Source of the DNA: Novosphingobium sp. AAP83
GTDB lineage: Bacteria > Pseudomonadota > Alphaproteobacteria > Sphingomonadales > Sphingomonadaceae
Reading direction: 5' to 3'
Assembly (NCBI RefSeq): GCF_001295795.1
Contig: NZ_LJHY01000004.1
Span: 62,001 to 126,000 of the forward strand
Length of the DNA stretch: 64,000 nt
Shown here: positions 37,216-48,858 of the stretch, piece after piece
Layout of the letters: each line of letters starts with the position of its first letter
Position numbering within the stretch: position 1 is the first letter of the stretch
Made by a program: the position numbers and the translations under genes
The notes under the pieces: generated by a model
Database searches by the model: none
Told to the model about the DNA's origin: nothing
What the model saw: the letters and a program-made list of their open reading frames with translations, nothing else

Positions 37216-37498
37216 CCACTCCCGTTTACGGGAGGGGAGCGAAACTTAATGAGCCAAAGGCGAATTTAGTCGCAGCGGGGTGGGCACTCCAACGCTGCAA
37301 AAACACACACGTCAATGCGGTTCCAGATTTCACGCAGAGACGCAGAGAAGAAGGTAAGACGCAGAGATGTACCGCAGGCCGCAAGGCCACTCCCAATCCA
37401 ACCTCCCACCAGCCGCAACAAATTGAATCAAAAGGCGGCTTCGCCGTAAAACCCGCCCCCTCCGCGTCTCCACTTCTTCTCCGCGCCTCTGCGTGAAA
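37216..37498. repeat. Tandem repeat unit 2 with internal inverted arms
   Basis: This is the second copy of the roughly 330-base unit, with inverted arms at 37329-37350 and 37473-37498 and the shared core AAGGTAAGACGCAGAGATGT. The two copies differ by scattered substitutions and by a small insertion near 37295. No gene lies in it. Confidence 0.8.
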
Positions 37499-37526
37499 CC
37501 CCTTCCTTAATCCAAAGCCAGCAAAT

Positions 37527-38681
37527 TCAATCAAACCCCTCACCCGCAACCTGCCGCAAAATCCCCAAAAAAGCCTCCTGCGGCCCCGTCGGTCGCCACC
37601 CCTCGCGCGAAGTCACGCCAATAGTGCGCGTCACCGGAACCGGCGTTGGCCGCGTCACCAACACCCCCGCCTGCAATTCCACCGCCAATTGCGCCGCCGA
37701 AAGCAGCGCAAGCGCCTCGGAACCCAACAGCAATTGCCGCACGGTCAGCACCGAACCGCATTCGATGGCTACATGCGGCGGCTCAGCCCCTGCCTCCCGC
37801 ATCATGTCCTCCCAGTATTGCCGCAACGGCGTATCGCGCGCCGGCAATATCCACGGAAACTCGGCCAACCTCGCGCCGGTTACACTGGCCTCACCCCACA
37901 GCGGGTGTCCAGCCCGCATCACCAATGTGGGCTGGTCCTCGAACACCGCCTCTTGCCGCAAATCGTCCAGCACTGCGGCCTCGCGCAACGCGCCCAGCAT
38001 CAGGTCAATCTCGCCATCGCGCAAAGGCCCCGCCAGTTCGGCATGACTCCCTTCCATCACCGCCACGTCCACACCGGGATGCGCCTTGGTGAAGCGCAGG
38101 ATCGTTTCGGGCAACCACCGCGCCCGGCTCAGCGGCATCGCCCCCACCACGATGCGCCCCGCTGCCTTGCCCTGCCACGCCGCCACTTCGGCAAAGCCGC
38201 TGCGCAATTCCGCCATGGCCAGGCCAAACCCGCGCGCGCGCCGCTCTCCGGCGGGCGTCAGCATGATGGATCGCCCGCGCCGGTCCACCAGCCGCTGCCC
38301 CAGCGCCACCGACAAATCCCCCACCGCGCGATGCAATGATGCCGATGAAAGCCCCGTCGCCTCTGCGGCCACGGCATAACTGCCCGCACGCGCCAGCGCC
38401 AGAAACGCGCGCACTTGCGTCCCCGTCACGCGTGGGCTGCCCACTTGCGCAATCGCCGCTTCGGCGCGCGGCGCAAACAGCAGCGCCGGTTCGGTCGGCG
38501 TCATCCCCGCTGGCCCGCGCGCAAACAGCGAACAGCCAAGGTCCGCCTCCAATCTGGCGATCGCTTGCGTCAGCGCGGGCTGCGTCAGGTTCACCGCCCG
38601 CGATGCCCGCGTCACGCTCCCGTGGCGCACCGTCGCGGCAAAGGCGGCGATGTGTCGGATATTGATTGCAGGTTCGGTCAC
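37527..38681 (-). CDS. LysR-family regulator with two helix-turn-helix units
   Basis: The 384-residue protein begins with a LysR helix-turn-helix (about 8-66: AAFAATVRHGSVTRASRAVNL, LEADLGCSLFARGP). It then has a second LysR-like unit at about 86-145 (VRAFLALARAGSYAVAAEATGL, LGQRLVDRRGRSIMLTPAGE) before the substrate-binding domain (GRIVVGAMPLSRARWLPETI). This makes it about 80 residues longer than ordinary LysR proteins. It is divergent from ligK and next to the reductase-ligJAB operon, so it is the likely activator of the protocatechuate genes. Effector unknown. Confidence 0.88.
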   Translation of the reverse strand: MTEPAINIRHIAAFAATVRHGSVTRASRAVNLTQPALTQAIARLEADLGCSLFARGPAGMTPTEPALLFAPRAEAAIAQVGSPRVTGTQVRAFLALARAGSYAVAAEATGLSSASLHRAVGDLSVALGQRLVDRRGRSIMLTPAGERRARGFGLAMAELRSGFAEVAAWQGKAAGRIVVGAMPLSRARWLPETILRFTKAHPGVDVAVMEGSHAELAGPLRDGEIDLMLGALREAAVLDDLRQEAVFEDQPTLVMRAGHPLWGEASVTGARLAEFPWILPARDTPLRQYWEDMMREAGAEPPHVAIECGSVLTVRQLLLGSEALALLSAAQLAVELQAGVLVTRPTPVPVTRTIGVTSREGWRPTGPQEAFLGILRQVAGEGFD

Positions 38682-38697
38682 TCTCCAACACTTAGCA

Positions 38698-38712
38698 TTT
38701 CCTTATGGGAAA
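38698..38712. promoter_or_regulatory. Possible LysR-type operator
   Basis: TTTCC-TTATG-GGAAA is a perfect 5-5-5 palindrome in the 106-base gap between the divergent LysR gene and ligK. Its place suits a LysR-type binding site controlling both. No data beyond position support it. Confidence 0.35.
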
Positions 38713-38787
38713 GTGCAAACATTGCATTGGCTGGCAAAGACCTCCCCCCGCATGTGTTTCATCAACTAACGCGCAAGGAACCCGCCA

Positions 38788-39454
38788 ATGTCAGGTATCG
38801 TCGTCCAGAACATCGACCGCGCCGATCAAGCCGTGATCGACGGCCTCGCCGCCTGCGGCGTCGCCACGGTGCATGAATCTCAGGGCCGCACCGGCCTCCT
38901 CGCCAGCTACATGCGCCCGATCTATACCGGCGCCCGCATCGCCGGCAGCGCCGTCACGATCAGCGCGGCCCCGGGCGATAACTGGATGGTCCACGTCGCC
39001 ATCGAACAATTGAAGCCCAGCGACATCCTCGTCCTCGCCCCCACCTCCCCGTGCGAGGATGGCTACTTCGGCGATCTCCTCGCCACATCGGCCCAGGCCC
39101 GCGAATGCCGTGGCCTGATCATCGACGCAGGTGTGCGCGATGTCCGCGATCTCACCGAAATGCAGTTCCCCGTCTGGTCCAAGGCGGTCTTCGCCCAAGG
39201 CACGGTCAAGAACACATTGGGCAGCGTCAACATCCCCGTCATCTGCGCAGGCGCGCTGGTAAACCCCGGCGATGTGATCGTGGCCGATGATGACGGCGTC
39301 TGCGTGGTCCCGCGCGAAAAGGCCGCCGAAGTCCTCGCCGCCGCCCAAGCCCGCGAAGCCAACGAAGGCGACAAACGCAAGAAACTGGCAGAAGGCGTTC
39401 TCGGCCTCGACATGTATAAGATGCGCGAACGGCTGGAGAAGGAAGGCCTCAAGT

Positions 39455-39462
<8 letters not shown>
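38788..39462 (+). CDS. ligK: 4-Carboxy-4-hydroxy-2-oxoadipate aldolase
   Basis: The 224-residue protein is a class II pyruvate aldolase of the LigK/HMG aldolase family, which splits 4-carboxy-4-hydroxy-2-oxoadipate into pyruvate and oxaloacetate and can decarboxylate oxaloacetate. The catalytic segment [17 protein letters not shown] with the conserved Arg and metal-binding Asp, and [25 protein letters not shown], are typical. AAGGA lies before the ATG. It starts the rightward operon ligK-ligU and overlaps ligU by eight bases. Confidence 0.94.
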
Positions 39463-41537
<2,075 letters not shown>

Positions 41538-41824
41538 TCCGTTTTACTGTCATGGGCTTTGGCAAGGCATCTGTGTCTGCGAACATCGCAATGCGCATTA
41601 TCGGCGCAATAAACTCCTCTATCTTATCGAAGCTTGATGTTCTGTTTACCCTTTAACTTCTCGATCAATCGATATTTTTCAGGTCCCGTTGGTAAGATAC
41701 AGATAATTTTAGGTTAAAATCCCAAGCCAAGGCGTGCGCGACAATACGGGTAGGCCGCCTTACGCAAGATTCCAGTTCCCTTGATAGAAAAGGCAACGTT
41801 CCGCCTGGCCTTCGGGGAGTAACG

Positions 41825-43708
41825 ATGTTCAAATTCAACATTTCAGCCAAATTCATTGCTGCGTTTTCACTGTTGTTGGCAGTGATGGGCGGCATGGGAT
41901 TGTTCGCCATCTCGAAAATCGGCGAGGTTAACGCGATTGCTGCCGAGCAGCGGGACCGCTGGATCCCCTCGGCTGCGACGCTGGGTGATATTCATGCGTT
42001 CACCTCACAATATCGCCTCAAGCAAGACGAGATGTTCAATGCCGGTTCGCCCGCAGGCATGGAACGCGGCCAGAAGATGCTCAAAAATGCACGGTCAGCC
42101 ATCGAAGGTGGGCTTGCCGACTATGAAAAGCTGGCAGCGACCAACGAACAAAAGGCAGCACTCGGCGCCATCCGCGAGGCATGGGGCGTGGCATTGCAGC
42201 AGGACGAGCAGATGCAATCGCTTGCTCTGGGCGGCGATCCCGCAGCGGCGCAAGTCATGCATGACTCCGAAGCACTCGACTCATTCTATTCGCTGGAAGA
42301 CGCGATCCTGGGAGCCATCGAAGTAAACCAGAAGGCATCTGATGCAGTTACCGCGCATAGCGAGCATATCTACGAGTCCGCACGCAAATTTACTTTGGCA
42401 GCCATCGCCTTCGGGCTTGTCACAGCGCTCTGCCTGCTTGCCTTCTTCATGCGCAACATTGCCCGCCCTGTTGTGAAGATGTCGGAATCGGTTACCAGCC
42501 TCATCAACGGCGACCACGCAGTTCTTATCCCCGGTCTTGGCCGCAAGGACGAGTTGGGCCAACTGGCCCGTGCACTTGATCAATTCCGCGATGTCTTCGC
42601 ATCGGATCATGCCCGCGCAGAAGCTGAAAACGCCCGCGCCCGCGAAACACAAGTGACGATCGATGCTATTGGCGAAGGCCTTACCGCGCTGGCGGAAGGA
42701 AAGCTGACATTACGTGTTCCTGAAAACGGCAGCGGCGCTCTGGCCAAGCTGCATGTGGATTACAACGTCGCAGTCATCTCGCTTGAGCGTGTACTGGGCA
42801 AGATTGCTGATGGCTGCAATACGATCCGGTTGGGCACAGATGAAATCGCAAGTGCTGCAACCGATCTGTCTTTGCGCACCGAGCAACAGGCCAATTCGCT
42901 GGCGGAAACATCGCGCACGCTTGGCGAATTTACGTCATCGGTGCGGACCACAGCCGATAACGTGAAGCAAACCAGTTCACGGCTGACCGTGGCGCGCAAC
43001 ACGGCTGAAGGCGTGGGCGATACCGCCAACCGTGCAGTTGCCGCGATGCGCAGCATTGAAACCAGCTCTCGCGAGATGGCAGAAATCGTTGGCGTGATTG
43101 ATGGTATTGCCTTCCAGACCAACCTTCTGGCGCTGAACGCAGGCGTCGAGGCTGCGCGTGCAGGTGACGCAGGCAAGGGCTTTGCCGTGGTCGCCACTGA
43201 GGTGCGGGCACTGGCGCAGCGGTCTTCAGATGCCGCCAAATCGATCCGCGAACTGATCAGCAAAAGCACCGACGAGGTGAGCGGCGGCGTCGCGCTGGTG
43301 GAATCGAGCGGTGAAGCGTTGCGCCAGATCGTGGCGGAGGTGAGCGCGGTATCAACGCTGGTTGAACAGATTGCAGAAGCCGCCGGACAGCAGGCTGCGG
43401 GCATTGCCGATATCTCGGCCATGGTTGGATCGATGGACGCGTTCACCCAGCAGAATGCGGCGATGGTTGAAGAGAGTTCAGCCGGAACGCGCAATCTGGC
43501 GACGGAAACCGTGGCGTTAGTCGAACAATTGGGCCGCTTTAAATTGAGCGGAGGTGTAACGCGCATGGCGCCTGCGCACGCCGAAGTGCCCGATGCAGCC
43601 TATGCGCCGCCCGCCGTAGGGCATCGCCCGACCCCAGCTGTCCAAACACCAATGGTTATCGGCAACACCGTGCTCAAAAACGATGTTGATGAGTGGGACG
43701 AGTTCTAA
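41825..43708 (+). CDS. Methyl-accepting chemotaxis protein
   Basis: The 627-residue chemoreceptor has a first membrane helix at about 10-30, a four-helix-bundle-like periplasmic sensor, a second helix near 193-213, a HAMP domain, and the signalling hairpin with [23 protein letters not shown]. It ends in the pentapeptide EWDEF, similar to the NWETF tether for CheR and CheB. No che genes are near. Its ligand is unknown; the place beside the protocatechuate genes invites the idea that it senses an aromatic acid, but nothing in the sequence shows this. Confidence 0.93.
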   Translation: MFKFNISAKFIAAFSLLLAVMGGMGLFAISKIGEVNAIAAEQRDRWIPSAATLGDIHAFTSQYRLKQDEMFNAGSPAGMERGQKMLKNARSAIEGGLADYEKLAATNEQKAALGAIREAWGVALQQDEQMQSLALGGDPAAAQVMHDSEALDSFYSLEDAILGAIEVNQKASDAVTAHSEHIYESARKFTLAAIAFGLVTALCLLAFFMRNIARPVVKMSESVTSLINGDHAVLIPGLGRKDELGQLARALDQFRDVFASDHARAEAENARARETQVTIDAIGEGLTALAEGKLTLRVPENGSGALAKLHVDYNVAVISLERVLGKIADGCNTIRLGTDEIASAATDLSLRTEQQANSLAETSRTLGEFTSSVRTTADNVKQTSSRLTVARNTAEGVGDTANRAVAAMRSIETSSREMAEIVGVIDGIAFQTNLLALNAGVEAARAGDAGKGFAVVATEVRALAQRSSDAAKSIRELISKSTDEVSGGVALVESSGEALRQIVAEVSAVSTLVEQIAEAAGQQAAGIADISAMVGSMDAFTQQNAAMVEESSAGTRNLATETVALVEQLGRFKLSGGVTRMAPAHAEVPDAAYAPPAVGHRPTPAVQTPMVIGNTVLKNDVDEWDEF

Positions 43709-43764
43709 GTCACTTTCGCAATTTTTGAACTGAAACAACTGCCAAACTTGAAGGAGACACGCTC

Positions 43765-44109
43765 ATGAAAATGATTGGTAAAATTGGTACAGCCTTGACC
43801 GCCTTTTCAATGACCCTGACCCCGGCCTTTGCCCAATCGCCCGAGTGGCAGCGCCAGGTTTCGCGGATCATCGCATCGAAGCAGACTTATCCCCGCACCG
43901 CGCAAATGCGTGGCGAAGAGGGTACGGCGAAGGTTAAAGTCTTTGTCGGATCTGGCGGCGCGATTGAACGCACCGAACTGGTCGCACCTTCGGGCTCAAG
44001 CACACTGGATAAAGAAGCGCTGGCAATGCCGACGCGTGCCGGAACGGTGCCACCGCCTCCGGGCGGCGCGACAACAATCGTTGTGCCCGTAACATGGAAG
44101 CTGCTGTGA
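43765..44109 (+). CDS. Exported TonB C-terminal-domain protein
   Basis: The 114-residue protein has a signal peptide (GTALTAFSMTLTPAFAQS) and then only a TonB-like C-terminal domain (YPRTAQMRGEEGTAKVKVFVGSGGAIERTELVAPSGSSTLDKEAL). The membrane anchor and proline-rich spacer of true TonB are absent, so it cannot energise outer-membrane receptors in the usual way. AAGGAGA precedes the start. It follows the chemoreceptor gene by 56 bases. Confidence 0.8.
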   Translation: MKMIGKIGTALTAFSMTLTPAFAQSPEWQRQVSRIIASKQTYPRTAQMRGEEGTAKVKVFVGSGGAIERTELVAPSGSSTLDKEALAMPTRAGTVPPPPGGATTIVVPVTWKLL

Positions 44110-44151
44110 TCTGAAGTTAGCCTCGCCGGCTCCCCTACCGGCGACATCAAT

Positions 44152-44185
44152 GGGGCGGCTCCGCAAGGAACCGCCCCCTTTTTTT
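44152..44185 (+). terminator. Rho-independent terminator
   Basis: GGGGCGGCTCC-GCAA-GGAACCGCCCC forms a strong stem with one mismatch and is followed by seven Ts. It ends the TonB-domain gene and lies just before the convergent clpB stop. Confidence 0.85.
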
Positions 44186-44188
44186 GCT

Positions 44189-46768
44189 TTACGTGACGGC
44201 GAATGACAAAGCGCCATCGCCTTCATCAATGGTCACCGTGCTGCCATCGGGGATTTCTCCGGCGAGCAAGCGTTCGGCCAGCGGATCCTGCATATGGCGC
44301 TGGACCGCACGCTTCAGCGGCCTTGCGCCATAGACCGGATCATAGCCGACACGGCCCAACCAGCGCTTGGCGGCGTCGGTCAAGGCCAGCGCGATCTTGC
44401 GGTCCTTGAGCAGTTTTTGCACCCGCCCCACCTGTATCTCTACAATCGGGGCCATATGCTCATGACCGAGACGGTGGAACAAGATGATCTCGTCCAACCG
44501 GTTGAGGAATTCAGGCCGGAAGTGGCCGCGCACGATTTCCATCACTTGCGGCTCCACGCTGGCAACGTCTTGCCCCTCTTCCAGATTGGCAAGGTACTGA
44601 CTGCCAAGGTTACTGGTGAGGATTATCAACGTATTGGTGAAATCGACCACGCGGCCCTGCCCGTCGGTCAGGCGGCCATCATCGAGCACTTGCAGCAGGA
44701 CGTTGAACACATCGGAATGCGCCTTCTCCACCTCGTCGAACAGCACGACCTGATAGGGCCGCCTGCGCACCGCTTCGGTCAGAACGCCGCCTTCATCATA
44801 GCCAACATAGCCCGGAGGCGCACCGATCAGGCGGCTGACCGAGTGCTTTTCCATGAATTCGGACATATCGATGCGGACCATCGCGCTGTCATCATCAAAC
44901 AGGAAACCGGCCAGCGCCTTGGTCAATTCGGTTTTGCCCACACCAGTGGGACCAAGGAACAGGAAGCTGCCGAGCGGGCGGTTCGGGTCTTGCAAGCCCG
45001 CACGCGCACGTCGCACGGCCTTGGACACGGCGAGTACCGCGTCCTTCTGGCCGATCACGCGCTCACCGATAACGTGCTCCATTTTCAGAAGCTTTTCGCG
45101 CTCGCCTTGCAGCATCCGTTCGACAGGCACGCCGGTCCATTTGCTGACGACAGCGGCGATATCATCAGCGTTCACTTCCTCGCGCAGCATCGCGTTCTGG
45201 CTCACGCCTTCGGCCTCGGCCAGCTGCTTTTCAAGTTCGGGGATTCGCCCATAGGCAAGCTCGCCCGCCTTGGCCAGATCGCCATTGCGCTGCGCCACTT
45301 CCAGTTCGCTGCGGGCGGCGTCAAGCGCTTCCTTGATCTTGCCTTCGGCCGCGATCTTGTCGCGCTCGTTCTGCCAGCGCGTGGTCAATTCCGATGACTG
45401 CTGCTCAAGGTTCGCCAGTTCCTCGCGCAGATTGGCCAGACGGTCTTTTGATGCAGCATCGGTCTCCTTGGCGAGCGCCATTTCCTCGATCTTGAGCTGG
45501 ATGATCTTGCGATCCAGCTTCTCGATTTCCTCGGGCTTGCTCTCCACTTCCATGCGAATGCGGCTGGCGGCCTCATCCATCAGGTCGATGGCTTTGTCCG
45601 GCAGAAAACGGTCCGCGATATAGCGGTGCGAAAGCGTGGCTGCGGCAACAATCGCGTTATCGGCAATGCGCACGCCATGGTGCAGCTCATACTTGTCCTT
45701 GATCCCGCGCAGGATCGAGATCGTGTCCTCGACCGTAGGCTCGCCCACGAACACCGGCTGGAAGCGGCGCTGAAGTGCGGGGTCTTTCTCGACATGCTTC
45801 TGATATTCATCAAGCGTGGTCGCACCGATGCAGTGCAGTTCTCCGCGCGCGAGGGCAGGCTTGAGCAAGTTCGACGCATCCATTGCGCCCTCGCCTTTGC
45901 CCGCGCCGATCAGGGTGTGCATCTCGTCGATGAACAGGATGATCTCGCCCTCGGCCCCCTTGACCTCGTCAAGCACGGCCTTGAGGCGTTCTTCGAACTC
46001 GCCGCGATATTTGGCGCCCGCGATCAGGCTGCCCATGTCGAGTGACATCAAGCGACGGCCTTTGAGGCTGTCGGGCACATCGCCATTGGCGATACGCAGC
46101 GCAAGGCCCTCGGCGATGGCGGTTTTGCCCACGCCGGGTTCGCCGATCAGCGCGGGGTTGTTCTTGGTGCGGCGGGCGAGGATCTGGATGGTGCGGCGGA
46201 TTTCCTCATCACGCCCGATCACCGGATCAAGCTTGCCATCCCGCGCGGCCTGCGTGAGATCGCGGGCGTATTTCTTCATGGCGTCATAAGCGTTTTCGGC
46301 GCTGGCGCTGTCTGCATTGCGGCCACCGCGCAACTCGCTGATCGCAGCCTCCAGCGCTTGGGGCGTGACGTTTGCGGTTTTGAGCGCCTGGCCTGCTCCC
46401 GTGGTTGTGGCGAGTGCCAGTGCGACGAGCATCCGCTCGACCGTGACGAAGCTGTCGCCCGATTTGGTGGCGATCTGCTCGGCGGAATCGAGCACACGCA
46501 CGGCATCATTATCCAGCCCCGGCGTCTGTTGCGCGCCTGATCCGGAAACCGAAGCCAGCTTGCCAAGCGCCTTGTCGACTTCGGCCTGCGCAACGGCGGC
46601 GTTGCCACCGGCGCGCTGGATCAAGCCGCTGGCCATGCCCTCGCTGTCCTCCAGCAGGGCCTTGAGGATGTGCTCCGCTGTAATCCGCTGATGGCTCATG
46701 CGGATGGCGACGGTCTGGGCGGCTTGCAAAAAGCCCTTGGCGCGATCGGTGAATTTCTCGAGATTCAT
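44189..46768 (-). CDS. clpB: ClpB disaggregase chaperone
   Basis: The 859-residue AAA+ chaperone has an N-terminal domain ([29 protein letters not shown]), two nucleotide-binding domains with Walker A motifs GEPGVGKT and GPTGVGKT, and the middle coiled-coil domain ([21 protein letters not shown] onwards). ClpB works with DnaK to rescue aggregated proteins after heat stress. It is transcribed alone. AGGAGGTCA lies ten bases before the ATG. Confidence 0.97.
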   Translation of the reverse strand: MNLEKFTDRAKGFLQAAQTVAIRMSHQRITAEHILKALLEDSEGMASGLIQRAGGNAAVAQAEVDKALGKLASVSGSGAQQTPGLDNDAVRVLDSAEQIATKSGDSFVTVERMLVALALATTTGAGQALKTANVTPQALEAAISELRGGRNADSASAENAYDAMKKYARDLTQAARDGKLDPVIGRDEEIRRTIQILARRTKNNPALIGEPGVGKTAIAEGLALRIANGDVPDSLKGRRLMSLDMGSLIAGAKYRGEFEERLKAVLDEVKGAEGEIILFIDEMHTLIGAGKGEGAMDASNLLKPALARGELHCIGATTLDEYQKHVEKDPALQRRFQPVFVGEPTVEDTISILRGIKDKYELHHGVRIADNAIVAAATLSHRYIADRFLPDKAIDLMDEAASRIRMEVESKPEEIEKLDRKIIQLKIEEMALAKETDAASKDRLANLREELANLEQQSSELTTRWQNERDKIAAEGKIKEALDAARSELEVAQRNGDLAKAGELAYGRIPELEKQLAEAEGVSQNAMLREEVNADDIAAVVSKWTGVPVERMLQGEREKLLKMEHVIGERVIGQKDAVLAVSKAVRRARAGLQDPNRPLGSFLFLGPTGVGKTELTKALAGFLFDDDSAMVRIDMSEFMEKHSVSRLIGAPPGYVGYDEGGVLTEAVRRRPYQVVLFDEVEKAHSDVFNVLLQVLDDGRLTDGQGRVVDFTNTLIILTSNLGSQYLANLEEGQDVASVEPQVMEIVRGHFRPEFLNRLDEIILFHRLGHEHMAPIVEIQVGRVQKLLKDRKIALALTDAAKRWLGRVGYDPVYGARPLKRAVQRHMQDPLAERLLAGEIPDGSTVTIDEGDGALSFAVT

Positions 46769-46795
46769 GGTTCGAGTGACCTCCTGTTGCGCTCA

Positions 46796-46823
46796 ACATG
46801 GTGTTACTTATTTGCAACACAAG
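46796..46823 (-). promoter_or_regulatory. Possible heat-shock (RpoH-type) promoter of clpB
   Basis: On the minus strand CTTG (46823-46820) and CACCATGT (46803-46796) resemble the -35 and -10 elements of RpoH promoters with a spacing close to that expected. The position 28 bases before clpB fits. The match is partial. Confidence 0.35.
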
Positions 46824-46888
46824 AGCTGCGCCGACGAAAGTGGTAGAACATGCGATGGAGGGTGGTCGTTGATCTTGCGCAAGACCGG

Positions 46889-47014
46889 TTCACGCAGAGA
46901 CGCGGAGAAGGAAGGGAGACGCGAAGGAGTAAGCGTCCGAAGGCCTCCGGCAGCACCACCCTCCAATCTTACCTTTCTCCGCCTCTCCCCTTCTTCCCCG
47001 CGCCTCTGCGTGAA
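46889..47014. repeat. Inverted repeat of the CGCAGAGACGCGGAGAAG family
   Basis: The left arm TTCACGCAGAGACGCGGAGAAG (46889-46910) pairs with the right arm near 46990-47014 (CTTCTTCCCCGCGCCTCTGCGTGAA) with few mismatches. It fills most of the clpB upstream gap and is related to the arms inside the repeats at 36998 and 37329. Confidence 0.7.
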
Positions 47015-47029
47015 ACAAAAAAGAAGCGC

Positions 47030-48652
47030 TTACTTTACCGGAACAGCTGCCTTCGGCGCGCCCGGCGCAAATTCATTGCCGAAGAAGCTGTTTGCGTACC
47101 AGCGCGGGCGTTCATCGGCGTTGGCGAGGGTTTGTACGGTGAAGTAATTCACTTTGGCGAAGAGCGCTGCGGCATCCCAGTTGAACGGGAGCTTCAGATC
47201 GTCGCTGGGCTGGTGATAATTGTTCTTGAGGAAATCGCGGAAGGCCTTTTCGCCGGGGCCTTCAAAGCCGGTCATCATGAACACGGCGGGCACGCCCTGC
47301 TGCACGAAACGATAGTGGTCCGAACGGGTGAACAGGCCTTCTTCGGGCATCGGATCGGGCGAAAGCTTGATCCCGGCTTTGCGTGCAGCTTCGGCCACGA
47401 CCGGCCCCATTGTCGAATTCTCGGCCCCAAACGCCACGACATCGGAGAACATATAAGTCAGCACCGGCATATCGAAGTTCACGACAGCGACCAGATCGCC
47501 TTGCGCCAAAGGATTTCGCGAGAGGTAGTCAGAGCCGATTAGCCCGCCTTCTTCACCTGTAAGCGCGGCAAACAACACCGACCGGCGGGGCTTTTCCCTC
47601 GCAATAGCTTTGGCCACTTCGAGCATGGTGGCAACGCCCGAGGCATTGTCCATCGCGCCGTTGTGGAGCTTGTCCTCACCCTTGCCGTGAATGCCGACAT
47701 GATCGAGATGGGCGGTCATGCCGATAAATTCACTGCCCAGTTTCGCATCACTGCCCGGCAGCATGGCGACGACATTGGCGCTGGTGACATCGGTCCATGC
47801 GCTGGCAAACGAAATGCTGGCTGTGCCGGAAAGCGCAAAGCCCTTGGGCCGACCACCCTTCTTATTCGCATCGGCAAGGATTTTGGCCAACGGCTTTTTG
47901 GCAGCGGCAAACAGAGGCGCGGCAGCATCGGGATTGAGCGTGACCGATGCCTTGATCCCCGGCGCGCGGCTGAATGCCTTGCCATCAGTGCCGACCCAAC
48001 CTTTGGACGGGCTCTCGGACATCTCGACCCGCTTTTCCCACGAACGCCGCGCGGTGTCTTCCAATGTGGGCACGGTGATGAGGGCGATTGCGCCGCGCTT
48101 CATGGCCATCACGGCTTTATCGGAATTGAGATGCGCGCCAAGTTCACTGGGCGTGCCCTTAGGCGATCCGGTGAGGACGACGACGATCTTCCCCTTCACA
48201 TCAAGGCCTTTGTAATCATCAAAGCCCAATTCTGGCCGATCAAAGCCAAAGCCTGCAAAGACCATGCCCGCTTCAACGCCCACTCCCGGGTCGGTGAGGC
48301 TGGGACGCACCAGCACCTTTGCAGTGTCGGATAGCACCGTTTCATTTCCGCCGAAGCTAAGCGTCAGCTTGGGCGCACCATCAAGAAGCGCCTGACGCAC
48401 GGTCATTTTCTGGAAAAATGTGCCGTCTGCTGCGGCGGGCTTCAGTCCCATAGCGATGAACTGTGAGGCCACATAGTTGGCGGCAATGTCATACCCACGT
48501 GAACCTGTATCGCGGCCTTCCAGCAGATCATCGGCCAGAAAAGTCACATGGGCGCGCACCGACTGTGCATCAAACACCGGATCTTGCGCCCACGCAGAGG
48601 TAGCAACAGTTGCGAGCAAAGTGGCGATCAGGGCAGACTTAACGTTCATCAT
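47030..48652 (-). CDS. Exported M28-family metallopeptidase
   Basis: The roughly 540-residue protein starts with a signal peptide (ALIATLLATVATSAWAQDP) and has an M28 peptidase core with a PA-like insert. Zinc ligands are seen in TAHLDHVGIHG, NGAMDNASG, the TGEEGGLIGSDYL acidic pair, NFDMPV, and the final His in RSDHYRFVQ. It is probably a periplasmic aminopeptidase. Tandem ATGs at 48652 and 48649 are possible starts. It is divergent from an M16 peptidase. Confidence 0.9.
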   Translation of the reverse strand: MMNVKSALIATLLATVATSAWAQDPVFDAQSVRAHVTFLADDLLEGRDTGSRGYDIAANYVASQFIAMGLKPAAADGTFFQKMTVRQALLDGAPKLTLSFGGNETVLSDTAKVLVRPSLTDPGVGVEAGMVFAGFGFDRPELGFDDYKGLDVKGKIVVVLTGSPKGTPSELGAHLNSDKAVMAMKRGAIALITVPTLEDTARRSWEKRVEMSESPSKGWVGTDGKAFSRAPGIKASVTLNPDAAAPLFAAAKKPLAKILADANKKGGRPKGFALSGTASISFASAWTDVTSANVVAMLPGSDAKLGSEFIGMTAHLDHVGIHGKGEDKLHNGAMDNASGVATMLEVAKAIAREKPRRSVLFAALTGEEGGLIGSDYLSRNPLAQGDLVAVVNFDMPVLTYMFSDVVAFGAENSTMGPVVAEAARKAGIKLSPDPMPEEGLFTRSDHYRFVQQGVPAVFMMTGFEGPGEKAFRDFLKNNYHQPSDDLKLPFNWDAAALFAKVNYFTVQTLANADERPRWYANSFFGNEFAPGAPKAAVPVK

Positions 48653-48858
48653 TCTCTCTCGGTTTTTGTGCGCTTGGGGTCCGGGAGAACCTACCCTTAG
48701 GCACGGCCCTCTTGCATGTCCGATCTTGGCGGCTAGAAAGTTTCCATACAAACTAATTTTTGGCTACTCTAGCGCAGTTTCATTCAAATGGCTCTGCTCT
48801 CAGCCTTCGTTCATCAAAGCGGGCACAATCAATGTGCCGCCATAACTTCGGGAACACC

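Noticed and set aside
36775..37526. A pseudogene or insertion sequence
   Set aside because: The region is a tandem palindromic repeat; no transposase-like frame or terminal inverted repeats with target duplication are seen.
41538..41824. Riboswitch or small RNA before the chemoreceptor gene
   Set aside because: The gap is A+T-rich and probably holds a promoter, but I see no conserved riboswitch core or stable hairpin.
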